From: Ruminococcaceae bacterium UBA7080
Lineage (GTDB): Bacteria > Bacillota > Clostridia > Oscillospirales > Acutalibacteraceae
Assembly (NCBI GenBank): GCA_002493595.1
Contig: DKZG01000012.1
Span: forward strand, 1 to 7,338
Direction: 5' to 3'
Length of the DNA stretch: 7,338 nt
The notes beneath the pieces are model-generated. The model saw only the letters and a list, made by a program, of their open reading frames with translations, was not told the DNA's origin and made no database searches. Position 1 is the first letter of the stretch, and each line of letters opens with the position of its first letter. A program made the position numbers and the translations under genes. This document shows positions 1 to 5,385 of the stretch, one piece after another.

Positions 1-20
1 ACCAACTGAGCTAATGGCCC
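1..20 (-). tRNA. tRNA 5' end, truncated by window edge (possibly tRNA-Lys)
   Basis: The minus strand from position 20 reads GGGCCATTAGCTCAGTTGGT. This fits the first 20 nt of a bacterial tRNA: a 7-nt acceptor strand (GGGCCAT), T8-A9, the D-stem strand GCTC and a D-loop starting AGTTGGT. A consensus promoter lies about 60 bp upstream on the same strand. The anticodon is outside the window, so the identity is not visible. The resemblance to Firmicutes tRNA-Lys 5' ends is from memory and tentative; other isoacceptors share this pattern. Confidence 0.68.
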
Positions 21-35
21 ATATATAAGCCGGAA

Positions 36-64
36 GTTTAGCGCAACAAGGCATTGCGCTAAAC
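36..64 (-). repeat. Perfect 11-bp inverted repeat in the tRNA leader
   Basis: Positions 36-46 (GTTTAGCGCAA) and 54-64 (TTGCGCTAAAC) are exact reverse complements separated by 7 nt. In the predicted minus-strand transcript the hairpin starts about 8 nt after the transcription start and ends about 15 nt before the tRNA. No T-run follows on either strand, so it is not a normal intrinsic terminator. It could be a processing signal, a leader-stabilising hairpin or a protein-binding dyad; the sequence does not decide. Confidence 0.8.
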
Positions 65-77
65 CTGCGACTTTGAT

Positions 78-106
78 ATAATACCACTATTAAAGAACAA
101 TGTCAA
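78..106 (-). promoter_or_regulatory. Sigma-A promoter for the tRNA
   Basis: The minus strand carries TTGACA at 106-101, a 17-bp spacer, and TATTAT at 83-78. This is a near-perfect vegetative promoter, and it predicts a transcription start near position 71-72, about 51 nt before the tRNA. The -35 box begins only 5 bp after the stop codon of the YhhN-family gene, with no terminator between them, so transcription of the upstream operon may read into the tRNA. Such a strong consensus is typical of stable-RNA promoters. Confidence 0.85.
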
Positions 107-111
107 TAGTT

Positions 112-807
112 TTATTTAACAAACATGATAGAAGAAGCAATCAGATATTGGCCGGCATAATAGAGAAAATGGTTAATAAACAGATGATGCTTTTTGTCTT
201 TGCCTCTGCCGAAAAATGTATTTGACAAAACAACATCCGACAACAAAAACAGTACTGCACCAACGGCCATAAGGATATAACCCTTCTGAAAATCGCTGAG
301 AAAGGCCGCAACAATGGAAATAATCATCGTCATTGCCAAAAATGCAACATAAATTGCCACAATTCGGCGATATGCACCATAATGAACCTTCATTACATTT
401 GCCATTGCCACTGTTGCAATACCAATAATAATAGATACTGCCGCAGCGATCAGCGCAATCCACCACTGAATTTTCAGTGAATAAATTACAGCACCGGTAT
501 AAAATATATGCCCTACAAGAAAGAAGATAAATCCGCCTTTAAGATAGGTTTTTTCATGCTGCTTATAAACACCTTTAAGATCAAGCATGATATCGCCCAC
601 CAATCCAAGTGAACCGCCCATTAAAATAAGTGAACCATAAATATATGCATCACTGTTATGAATAAGGGCAAAAACTGCACTCATAAGAAAACACAGGCTA
701 GAAATGGATTTAAAAATCAGATTTTCAAGACTGAAACCAAGTCGCCTTCTATAGCAGAAAATAAATGAAACAACAATTCCGACTCCCAGTACAATGTAAT
801 AAAACAT
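112..807 (-). CDS. YhhN/TMEM86-family membrane protein (possible lysoplasmalogenase)
   Basis: This 231-residue integral membrane protein has about eight hydrophobic segments and the YhhN (TMEM86-like) pattern. Visible family-like features are acidic residues in GDIMLD (D72, D76), FLVGHIFY around H100, the SDVVLSNTFF segment with D191 near 186-199, and a C-terminal helix NHFLYYAGQYLIAS. Length is typical. Characterised members, notably human TMEM86A/B, hydrolyse the vinyl-ether bond of lysoplasmalogens. Many anaerobic clostridia make plasmalogens, so that role is plausible but unproven here. The start is supported by a strong AGGGGGAG Shine-Dalgarno five bases before the ATG. It sits 28 bp downstream of the MATE gene with no promoter or terminator between, so the two are probably co-transcribed. 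Family call is confident; the enzymatic activity is inference. Confidence 0.85.
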   Translation of the reverse strand: MFYYIVLGVGIVVSFIFCYRRRLGFSLENLIFKSISSLCFLMSAVFALIHNSDAYIYGSLILMGGSLGLVGDIMLDLKGVYKQHEKTYLKGGFIFFLVGHIFYTGAVIYSLKIQWWIALIAAAVSIIIGIATVAMANVMKVHYGAYRRIVAIYVAFLAMTMIISIVAAFLSDFQKGYILMAVGAVLFLLSDVVLSNTFFGRGKDKKHHLFINHFLYYAGQYLIASSIMFVK

Positions 808-835
808 AATACTCCCCCTTCTTATTTGAACAGAT

Positions 836-2179
836 TTATATTTTCTGTCCGAGCTGTTTGAAATTTTTTTGCTTATGTAAATAAATAATTACAAGCGGTA
901 TATCGGCAAGCAGCCAAGCAACAGGTCCTGCATAGCAAATTGCATTAAATCCCAAATAAGGAGTAAGTACAAGTGCTACTGCTAATCTGCCGAAGAGTTC
1001 ACCTGCTCCGGCAATCGCGTTTGCATATGTAAATCCGAGCCCCTGCAGTGTATTTCTAAAAACAAAGAGGACTGCTACAAGACTGTAACACTGAGCAATT
1101 GCCGTCAAATAATGCTTGGCGGCGAACATAATATCCGTATTATAATCAGACATAAACCATGTTACAACTGATGGACCTATCAATGCCAATATCAGACTGC
1201 ATATTATGGAAACGCCGATATCAAGATAAAATATTTTTTTGACACTTTTTATAATCCTATCATAATGACCTGCACCGTAATTTTGAGAAACAAAGGTCAT
1301 CGTACCGACACCGAGACCGGACATTGGAATATTCGTAAGCTGTTCTACTCTTCCTGCTGCAGTTAAACCGGCAATTACATTTGAACCAAAACCGTTAACA
1401 GCAGTCTGAAGGGTCATTGAACCTATAGAAGTGATGGTAAACTGAAGCGAAATAGGTATGCCGAGTTTAAGCTGCCGTATAGCTATTCTCCAATCAAGCT
1501 TTAAATCTTTAAGTGTAATTGATAAATGCTTATTGTATTTAATGATATCCAAGCATGCAAGAACAGCGGCACATAGCTGTGCAATTGCCGTAGCCCAAGC
1601 AGCACCGATAACTCCCCATTTGAAGTAACCGACAAAAAGCAAATCCAGTCCCAAATTGACAAAAACACTGACAATAAGAAAATAAAGTGGCTTTTTGCTT
1701 TCGCCGACAGCACGCGAAAGTGCATTGAAATTATTCAGACTCATTTGAATAGGAACTGCATAATAAAGTACATTTACATAAGAAGAAGACATTTCAATAA
1801 TATTCTCGGGAGTATCAATAAGTCTGAGTAAAGGCTTAGAAAGGAAATGCGCCAAAACGACGATAATCACACCGATAAAAAGTGCAAGAGAAATACTGTT
1901 TGCAGCGTATTTATTCATTTTTTCTTTATTGCCGGCACCAAAATTTTGAGCAACAGGGATTGTAAAGCCCGATGTAAGACCCAGAGCCGTACCGATAATA
2001 AAACTGTTTATTGCGCCGACACTGCCCACAGCCGCAAGGGCATCTGTACCGACAAATCTGCCGACAATTATATTATCTACAAGATTATAATTGTATTGAA
2101 GCATTGAACTTGCCATAATCGGCAAAGCAAACAAAACAATGCTTTTAACCGGCTTACCTGTCAACAAATCATTTTTCAT
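836..2179 (-). CDS. MATE family efflux transporter
   Basis: This 447-residue protein matches the multidrug and toxic compound extrusion family in length, with about 12 membrane segments in two homologous halves. The first half begins with the characteristic LPIMASSMLQYNYNLVD segment (D35 in the first helix) followed by VGRFVGTDALAAVG. The second half repeats the pattern near residues 238-285 (LGIPISLQFT, then GLTAAGRVEQL). MATE proteins export cationic drugs, metabolites or toxins by Na+ or H+ antiport; the substrate cannot be inferred. The start ATG has AAAGGA about 14 nt upstream, longer than usual, and that ribosome binding site sits in a short AAAAGG-A-CCTTTT palindrome. A consensus promoter with a dyad over the predicted start site precedes it, suggesting repressor control. 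YhhN follows in the same unit. No regulator gene is adjacent. Confidence 0.93.
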   Translation of the reverse strand: MKNDLLTGKPVKSIVLFALPIMASSMLQYNYNLVDNIIVGRFVGTDALAAVGSVGAINSFIIGTALGLTSGFTIPVAQNFGAGNKEKMNKYAANSISLALFIGVIIVVLAHFLSKPLLRLIDTPENIIEMSSSYVNVLYYAVPIQMSLNNFNALSRAVGESKKPLYFLIVSVFVNLGLDLLFVGYFKWGVIGAAWATAIAQLCAAVLACLDIIKYNKHLSITLKDLKLDWRIAIRQLKLGIPISLQFTITSIGSMTLQTAVNGFGSNVIAGLTAAGRVEQLTNIPMSGLGVGTMTFVSQNYGAGHYDRIIKSVKKIFYLDIGVSIICSLILALIGPSVVTWFMSDYNTDIMFAAKHYLTAIAQCYSLVAVLFVFRNTLQGLGFTYANAIAGAGELFGRLAVALVLTPYLGFNAICYAGPVAWLLADIPLVIIYLHKQKNFKQLGQKI

Positions 2180-2208
2180 ATTAAATTAAAAGGTCCTTTT
2201 AGTTTGCA

Positions 2209-2233
2209 TAGGTTTAGATTTAACCTAAATCTA
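2209..2233. promoter_or_regulatory. Nested dyads, candidate operator of the MATE gene
   Basis: An 8-3-8 perfect inverted repeat, TAGATTTA-ACC-TAAATCTA, occupies 2215-2233 and is centred on the predicted transcription start. A second interleaved dyad, TAGGTT at 2209-2214 and AACCTA at 2222-2227 with 7 nt between, overlaps it. A further AACCTA half-site lies in the promoter spacer at 2249-2254. The placement would let a bound dimer block RNA polymerase, as MarR- and TetR-type repressors do at efflux genes. The regulator itself is not in this window, so its family is unknown. Confidence 0.6.
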
Positions 2234-2261
2234 TAATAACAACAATAAAACCTATAGTCAA
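2233..2261 (-). promoter_or_regulatory. Sigma-A promoter of the MATE-YhhN operon
   Basis: On the minus strand TTGACT at 2261-2256 is followed by a 17-bp spacer and TATTAT at 2238-2233. The predicted transcription start is near 2226, giving a leader of about 46 nt before the MATE start codon. That is too short for a known metabolite riboswitch class plus expression platform, so regulation is more likely at initiation. Confidence 0.8.
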
Positions 2262-2300
2262 TAAAATACATTAAAATATAAGAAAATAATATACAGCCGC

Positions 2301-2328
2301 AAAAAAGTGTTCATTATTTATTGAAACT
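2301..2328 (-). terminator. Weak candidate terminator of the HIT/RimJ operon
   Basis: On the minus strand, after the RimJ-type GNAT stop codon, AGTTTCA (2328-2322) can pair across an 8-nt loop with TGAA-c-ACT (2313-2306). The stem is 7 bp with one bulge and is followed by a T-run at 2305-2301. It is AT-rich and weak, but it is the only terminator-like structure between this gene and the MATE promoter. Nothing else is recognised in the 2262-2356 stretch. Confidence 0.35.
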
Positions 2329-2356
2329 ATATAGCCAAACATGCGATAATGAATGC

Positions 2357-2893
2357 TTACAATTCCATAGTATAAAATTTCGCTTTAAAAGTTGCACTGC
2401 CGTCAAGCTTCGAATATTCACCGTTATGATGAAAGCGCAGACCGCATTTTTCCATAACTCTGCCGGATGCCGGATTGTCAACCGCATGGTCAGAACAGAA
2501 TTTATTGATTCCAAGCTCGGTATGTGCAAATCGGATAATTGCTTTCATAGCCTCCGTGGTATAACCGTTATTCCAGCAATCATATCTGATATTATAGCCT
2601 ATTCCCCAGTAGTCTTGCATAAAATTATTCTCACCGATTGAGCCGCTGCCAATAAGCTTTCCGCTTTCTTTTAACACAAAGCCCCAATTCCATTCCTTTT
2701 CTTCACGGCTCAGTGCATTCAGCCAATCGATTGCAATATTTATATCATCATAGTCTGTGTAGGACATAAATCTGCTTACACGTGCATCACTGCTCCATTC
2801 CAGCACTGCCTTTGCATCGGCAATGGTTAAGGGTCTTAATATCATTCTCTCGGTTTCAAGCACAGGCTCCTTGTGCCAAATTATCTTCATCAT
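2357..2893 (-). CDS. GNAT acetyltransferase, RimJ/RimL type
   Basis: This 178-residue protein belongs to the RimJ/RimL-like branch of the GNAT N-acetyltransferases (Acetyltransf_3 type). It opens with the typical ETERMILRPL strand (13-22). It has an acetyl-CoA-binding loop region around YDCWNNGYTTEAM (104-116) and the late NPASGRVMEKCGL motif (140-152). Family members acetylate protein alpha-amino groups, amino acids or small molecules including antibiotics; the substrate is not predictable here. The start is one of two adjacent ATG codons (2893 or 2890), served by GAGGT that overlaps the HIT gene's stop codon region. Only 5 bp separate the two genes, so translation is probably coupled. It is the last gene of the leader-controlled operon. 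Confidence 0.9.
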   Translation of the reverse strand: MMKIIWHKEPVLETERMILRPLTIADAKAVLEWSSDARVSRFMSYTDYDDINIAIDWLNALSREEKEWNWGFVLKESGKLIGSGSIGENNFMQDYWGIGYNIRYDCWNNGYTTEAMKAIIRFAHTELGINKFCSDHAVDNPASGRVMEKCGLRFHHNGEYSKLDGSATFKAKFYTMEL

Positions 2894-2898
2894 TTGTC

Positions 2899-3303
2899 TT
2901 ACCTCATTTCCAATCTCTTTTGCATTTCTTCTAAAGTGTATTTATGATTATGCATTGCCGGCCACGCATCCAGCCCGTCACCGCTGCGTCTTGGTATAAT
3001 ATGAAAATGCAGATGATTTACGGACTGCCCCGCAGATGTCTCATTTGCATTCAGAAGATTAATTCCGTCATAGGCACAAGCCTCAACGCAATGCCGTGAT
3101 ACCGTCTGCATAGTGTTCATAAGCGAATGCATAGCACTTTCAGGACAATCGAGTATGCTTTTGCAGTGCAGTTTTGGTATTGCCACCATGTGCCCGTCGA
3201 CATCCTGCCCGGGAGAGAGGAACACAAGTGTTTCATCATCCTCATAGATTTTATAGCAGGATAGATTCCCTTTTACAATTTCACAAAATATACATTTATC
3301 CAT
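2899..3303 (-). CDS. HIT family nucleotide-binding protein (hydrolase/transferase)
   Basis: This 134-residue protein carries the histidine-triad signature NHLHFHII, with the HxHxH histidines at H97, H99 and H101, followed by PRR. The N-terminus has CIFCEI (C4, C7), the paired cysteines common in Hint-type members that bind zinc. GHMVAIPKLH (37-46) matches the conserved core strand. Relatives hydrolyse nucleoside phosphoramidates, dinucleoside polyphosphates or aminoacyl-adenylates, using the central-triad histidine as nucleophile. The specific substrate is unknown. The start ATG has AAGGA seven bases upstream, inside the end of the methyltransferase gene, with 3 bp between the stop and this start. 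The packing places it firmly in the same operon as the flanking GNAT and methyltransferase genes. Confidence 0.92.
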   Translation of the reverse strand: MDKCIFCEIVKGNLSCYKIYEDDETLVFLSPGQDVDGHMVAIPKLHCKSILDCPESAMHSLMNTMQTVSRHCVEACAYDGINLLNANETSAGQSVNHLHFHIIPRRSGDGLDAWPAMHNHKYTLEEMQKRLEMR

Positions 3304-3306
3304 AAT

Positions 3307-4083
3307 TCATTCCTTTCTGAAAATATCAAGCATATGGATTGAAAAGCCGACCATATCCTCACGCTCACAAATACTTGATAAAAATTTCATATATTCGCCA
3401 AACTCCTTTTTGTTGAGCTTATTCAAATCGTTGCTGTACAAATAGGACAGCATATCCACACCGACAAAATGAAGTCTTGTAACGTTATAATCCTTCATCA
3501 GGAGGTCGATATCCGGCTTTCGGTACAGCTCAAAAATTTCATTCGGCGCCGAATAAGTGTGATAGTTTTCATCAATAAGCCCTTTTTTCAGATAAGCCAA
3601 AATTTTTCTTTTATAAAACATTTTGTACATACACGTATCATTATTACAATAAGAAGCATAGAGAATACCGCCAGGCTTCGCCACACGGATTGCCTCACTT
3701 ATTGCCTTATGCTTGTCAGCATCTGTAAACAAATGGTACATAGGACCGAGAAGAAGTACAATATCATAGGTATCATCCTTAAGCATACTCAAATTGCAGG
3801 CATTACCCTCATATATATTCAGCCTATGCCCTTTTTTAGCCTTTCTTTTCATAATTTTAATATGATGCGGCACAAGCTCAACAGCATCAATCGCATACCC
3901 TTTATCTGCCAAGGCAAGTGAATATCTGCCTGTACCTGCACCGATTTCAAGAATCCTTGCGCCATCAGTAAGATATTTTTCAATATATCTCATTGTGATG
4001 AGGTATTCAGGCAAATGGCTTTTTGATAAAAGTCGTTTATCCTCATTATATTTATTATAAAATTCTGCTATTCTGTTTTCCAC
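3307..4083 (-). CDS. Class I SAM-dependent methyltransferase
   Basis: With the start chosen here the protein is 258 residues. It shows a Rossmann-type methyltransferase domain: motif I ILEIGAGTGRYSLAL (44-58), an acidic end of strand 2 at E69, an N-A-C segment near 94-96, YDIVLLLGPMYHL (106-118) and the post-motif AKPGGILYASY (135-145). The C-terminal 100 residues are less recognisable and probably define substrate. I prefer the GTG start at 4083 because GGGGTGAT lies ideally upstream, whereas the ATG at 4107 has no ribosome binding site; that ATG would add eight residues. The gene overlaps the end of the upstream GNAT gene by 29 bp, suggesting coupled translation. The substrate is unknown: small molecule, protein or RNA are all possible, and it lacks obvious signatures of Erm-type rRNA methylases. 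Confidence 0.88.
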   Translation of the reverse strand: MENRIAEFYNKYNEDKRLLSKSHLPEYLITMRYIEKYLTDGARILEIGAGTGRYSLALADKGYAIDAVELVPHHIKIMKRKAKKGHRLNIYEGNACNLSMLKDDTYDIVLLLGPMYHLFTDADKHKAISEAIRVAKPGGILYASYCNNDTCMYKMFYKRKILAYLKKGLIDENYHTYSAPNEIFELYRKPDIDLLMKDYNVTRLHFVGVDMLSYLYSNDLNKLNKKEFGEYMKFLSSICEREDMVGFSIHMLDIFRKE

Positions 4084-4549
4084 AGCTATCACCCCAGTGT
4101 TTTTCATAATTTATAATTGTCATTCGTTTGTTAATTTCGGACTGTGCCCCGCAGGACTTATATCCTGCTTTTTCATACAGATGACAGTTTCTTTTTTCCT
4201 GCAGAATTGTATCAAGCTGCCAGCTTTTGCATTGCGGATACAGTGACTCAGCCATAGCAATGGAATACTGCGCATAGCCCTTATTCCGATGCTTCCTTAA
4301 AACGAATATTCGCGCAAGCCGTGCCGTATCCCCTTTGATGCCTATCCATATCTGACCGACTCTCTTTTTATCGGCAATAATCCAATACATATCCACACAT
4401 TGAAAATAGCGCACAAATTTTTGATAGGAATTAAAGATAGGATTTATTCTGTCAAAATATTTTAAATATATATCCACAAAGCATTTTTGCTGCATATGCC
4501 AAGCCGAACGCAATTCCGATTTTACAATCCTGGTAAGTGAAACTTCCAT
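4055..4549 (-). CDS. GNAT family N-acetyltransferase, first structural gene after the attenuator
   Basis: The 164-residue protein has a GNAT core: strand 4 and motif A around LARIFVLRKHRNKGYA (78-93), with the acetyl-CoA pyrophosphate loop R88-N-K-G91-Y-A93, and motif B NCHLYEKAGYK (121-131), where Y125 occupies the usual general-acid position. The start is ATG 4549 because AGGAGG lies four bases before it. The longer reading from GTG 4573 would begin inside the terminator hairpin and is rejected. The gene begins about 11 bp after the T-run of that terminator, so its expression should depend on read-through. Methyltransferase, HIT and RimJ-like genes follow directly. GNAT enzymes of this size include aminoglycoside, streptothricin and toxin acetyltransferases, but nothing here identifies the substrate. 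Confidence 0.87.
   Translation of the reverse strand: MEVSLTRIVKSELRSAWHMQQKCFVDIYLKYFDRINPIFNSYQKFVRYFQCVDMYWIIADKKRVGQIWIGIKGDTARLARIFVLRKHRNKGYAQYSIAMAESLYPQCKSWQLDTILQEKRNCHLYEKAGYKSCGAQSEINKRMTIINYEKHWGDSCGKQNSRIL
4088..4095 (-). promoter_or_regulatory. Shine-Dalgarno that decides the methyltransferase start
   Basis: GGGGTGAT on the minus strand matches the anti-Shine-Dalgarno extension (GGAGGTGAT) at seven of eight positions and lies four bases before GTG at 4083. This makes GTG rather than the upstream ATG at 4107 the likely start. The site is inside the coding sequence of the preceding GNAT gene. Confidence 0.7.
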
Positions 4550-4559
4550 AATTCCTCCT

Positions 4560-4600
4560 AAAAAAATAAGCACTGGCGAACAAAAGCGTTCATCAGTGCT
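4560..4600 (-). terminator. Intrinsic terminator of the leader (attenuator)
   Basis: On the minus strand AGCACTG (4600-4594) pairs exactly with CAGTGCT (4575-4569). Inside, GAAC (4591-4588 region) pairs with GTTC (4581-4578) around a 6-nt loop, separated by a 2x2 internal loop. A T-A-T7 tract follows at 4568-4560. It lies between the leader ORF and the GNAT Shine-Dalgarno at 4559-4554, so it would stop transcription before the operon. It may also terminate transcripts arriving from the upstream GNAT gene at 4806. Confidence 0.85.
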
Positions 4601-4651
4601 AAAATAATTTATAAACTTACAATTATTCCCTCACAAAACTCCGATGAACAC
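4586..4651 (-). promoter_or_regulatory. Antiterminator pairing (alternative leader fold)
   Basis: GTGTTCATCGG at 4651-4641 can pair without interruption with CTGATGAACGC at 4596-4586: 11 pairs, nine Watson-Crick and two G-U. The second segment is the 5' side of the terminator hairpin, so the two folds are mutually exclusive. The first segment is part of codons 25-28 of the leader ORF, so a ribosome moving through or paused in the leader can choose between them. This is read directly from the sequence; function is inference. Confidence 0.75.
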
Positions 4652-4724
4652 ACGGCAAATAAGCCCACGCATAATATGCGGGAGCGGACTGCTGTGAATG
4701 AAGTTTTGCAATTGAATAATTCAT
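4623..4724 (-). CDS. 33-residue leader peptide of the GNAT/methyltransferase operon
   Basis: An ATG at 4724 opens a 33-codon frame ending in TAA at 4625-4623. AGAGGT lies eight bases upstream (4738-4733), a good ribosome binding site, and the predicted transcription start is only about 20 nt before the ATG. The peptide is polar at first (MNYSIAKLHSQQ), then rich in Tyr, Ala and Trp (APAYYAWAYLP), and ends CVHRSFVRE. It has no domain. Its codons contain a hairpin and the antiterminator strand, and an intrinsic terminator follows 22 nt after the stop. I interpret it as a cis-acting regulatory leader whose translation, not its product, matters. The Tyr/Trp codons could sense charged tRNA, but the downstream genes favour a drug-stalling role. 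Confidence 0.75.
   Translation of the reverse strand: MNYSIAKLHSQQSAPAYYAWAYLPCVHRSFVRE
4663..4685 (-). repeat. Hairpin within the leader ORF
   Basis: GCTCCCGCAT (4685-4676) pairs with ATGCGTGGGC (4672-4663) around a 3-nt ATT loop: eight Watson-Crick pairs, one G-U and one C-U mismatch. It covers leader codons 14-21 (Ala-Pro-Ala-Tyr-Tyr-Ala-Trp-Ala), just before the antiterminator strand. It may act as a pause hairpin that keeps polymerase in step with the leading ribosome, as in classical attenuators. Confidence 0.6.
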
Positions 4725-4750
4725 AATATGTTACCTCTTTATTAATTATC

Positions 4751-4779
4751 AAAATAACACAGACAAAATAATTTGTCAA
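4751..4779 (-). promoter_or_regulatory. Sigma-A promoter of the leader-controlled operon
   Basis: The minus strand has TTGACA at 4779-4774, a 17-bp spacer and TATTTT at 4756-4751. The predicted start near 4744 falls just before the leader peptide's ribosome binding site. The -35 box lies 26 bp after the stop codon of the preceding GNAT gene, and no terminator is seen between them. Confidence 0.75.
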
Positions 4780-4805
4780 GAACTATTTGATATTCAGTAA
4801 AATTT

Positions 4806-5366
4806 TTAAAAGTGAACAGCGTAAATAACACCGGGACCCTTTGCCAACAGCTTAAATCCACATTTTTCATAGAATGCGGCAGCCCTCTTATTATCAGGTG
4901 AAACAGACAGCATCAGACCTTTAACATTGTTGCTTTTAAGATGCGTAAACAAAGTCTTCATAAGTTCACTTCCGATATGCTTACCCTGATATTCCGGCAA
5001 AATATCAATATGAAGATGAGCCGGATAAGAACGGCAATATTTTTTTATATATCTTAATTCACCCAGAGCACAAAAATAATAAAACATTCCGAGCTTTTTT
5101 ATCTGCAGGAGCTCATTTTTGGAAAAATCCGACTTATACGAATTAAAATCAGGCGCACAAAGTACATATCCAATTGGTTTGTCACTGCCATTAACAGCAA
5201 CAAAGCTATGCTCCCTTACTCTTGTATAATAGCGGTTATACATAAAAAGCGTATATCTGCACCTTTTTTCACTCGAGCACATAGAGACAGGTGCTGTTTC
5301 GATACAAATATTTTCAACTGCACTAATATCCGCTTCACACAAAGGACGTATTTTTATTTCACCCAT
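4806..5366 (-). CDS. GNAT family N-acetyltransferase
   Basis: This 186-residue GNAT protein starts IKIRPLCEADISAV. It has a clear motif A, HLHIDILPEYQGKHIGSELM (117-136), with the acetyl-CoA loop Q127-G-K-H-I-G132, and motif B SPDNKRAAAFYEKCGFKLL with N159 and Y166. The YPAHLHIDILP pattern resembles the GNAT group related to the acetyltransferase-like domain of bacterial O-GlcNAcase homologues; I rate that resemblance moderate. ATG 5366 was chosen because CAGGTG lies just upstream and it aligns with the domain start. A longer frame from 5408 would overlap the phosphatase gene and has no good ribosome binding site. It follows the phosphatase gene by 19 bp and is probably the last gene of that operon. 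The substrate is unknown. Confidence 0.87.
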   Translation of the reverse strand: MGEIKIRPLCEADISAVENICIETAPVSMCSSEKRCRYTLFMYNRYYTRVREHSFVAVNGSDKPIGYVLCAPDFNSYKSDFSKNELLQIKKLGMFYYFCALGELRYIKKYCRSYPAHLHIDILPEYQGKHIGSELMKTLFTHLKSNNVKGLMLSVSPDNKRAAAFYEKCGFKLLAKGPGVIYAVHF

Positions 5367-5385
5367 AATACACCTGTAACAAAGC

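Noticed and set aside
36..64. Intrinsic terminator of the MATE-YhhN operon
   Set aside because: The hairpin is strong but has no T-run on either strand, and it lies downstream of the tRNA promoter.
173..466. 97-codon cysteine-rich minus-strand frame
   Set aside because: It is an out-of-frame reading of the YhhN-family gene; its cysteine- and tyrosine-rich composition comes from shifted membrane-segment codons.
2187..2210. Seven-codon upstream ORF before the MATE gene, giving a second attenuator
   Set aside because: It has no Shine-Dalgarno, no terminator follows, and it is too close to the predicted transcription start.
2321..2641. 106-codon plus-strand open frame
   Set aside because: It is antisense to the RimJ-type GNAT and runs through its conserved motifs; no promoter or domain is seen.
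3469..3921. 150-codon plus-strand open frame
   Set aside because: It is antisense to the methyltransferase gene, has no recognisable domain, and the opposite strand has clear SAM motifs.
4550..4573. N-terminal extension of the GNAT gene from GTG 4573
   Set aside because: It would translate through the terminator hairpin and T-run and lacks a ribosome binding site; ATG 4549 has AGGAGG directly upstream.
4601..4745. T-box or metabolite riboswitch in the GNAT operon leader
   Set aside because: No T-box core motif or recognisable aptamer is present, and most of the leader is occupied by a translated ORF with a good ribosome binding site.
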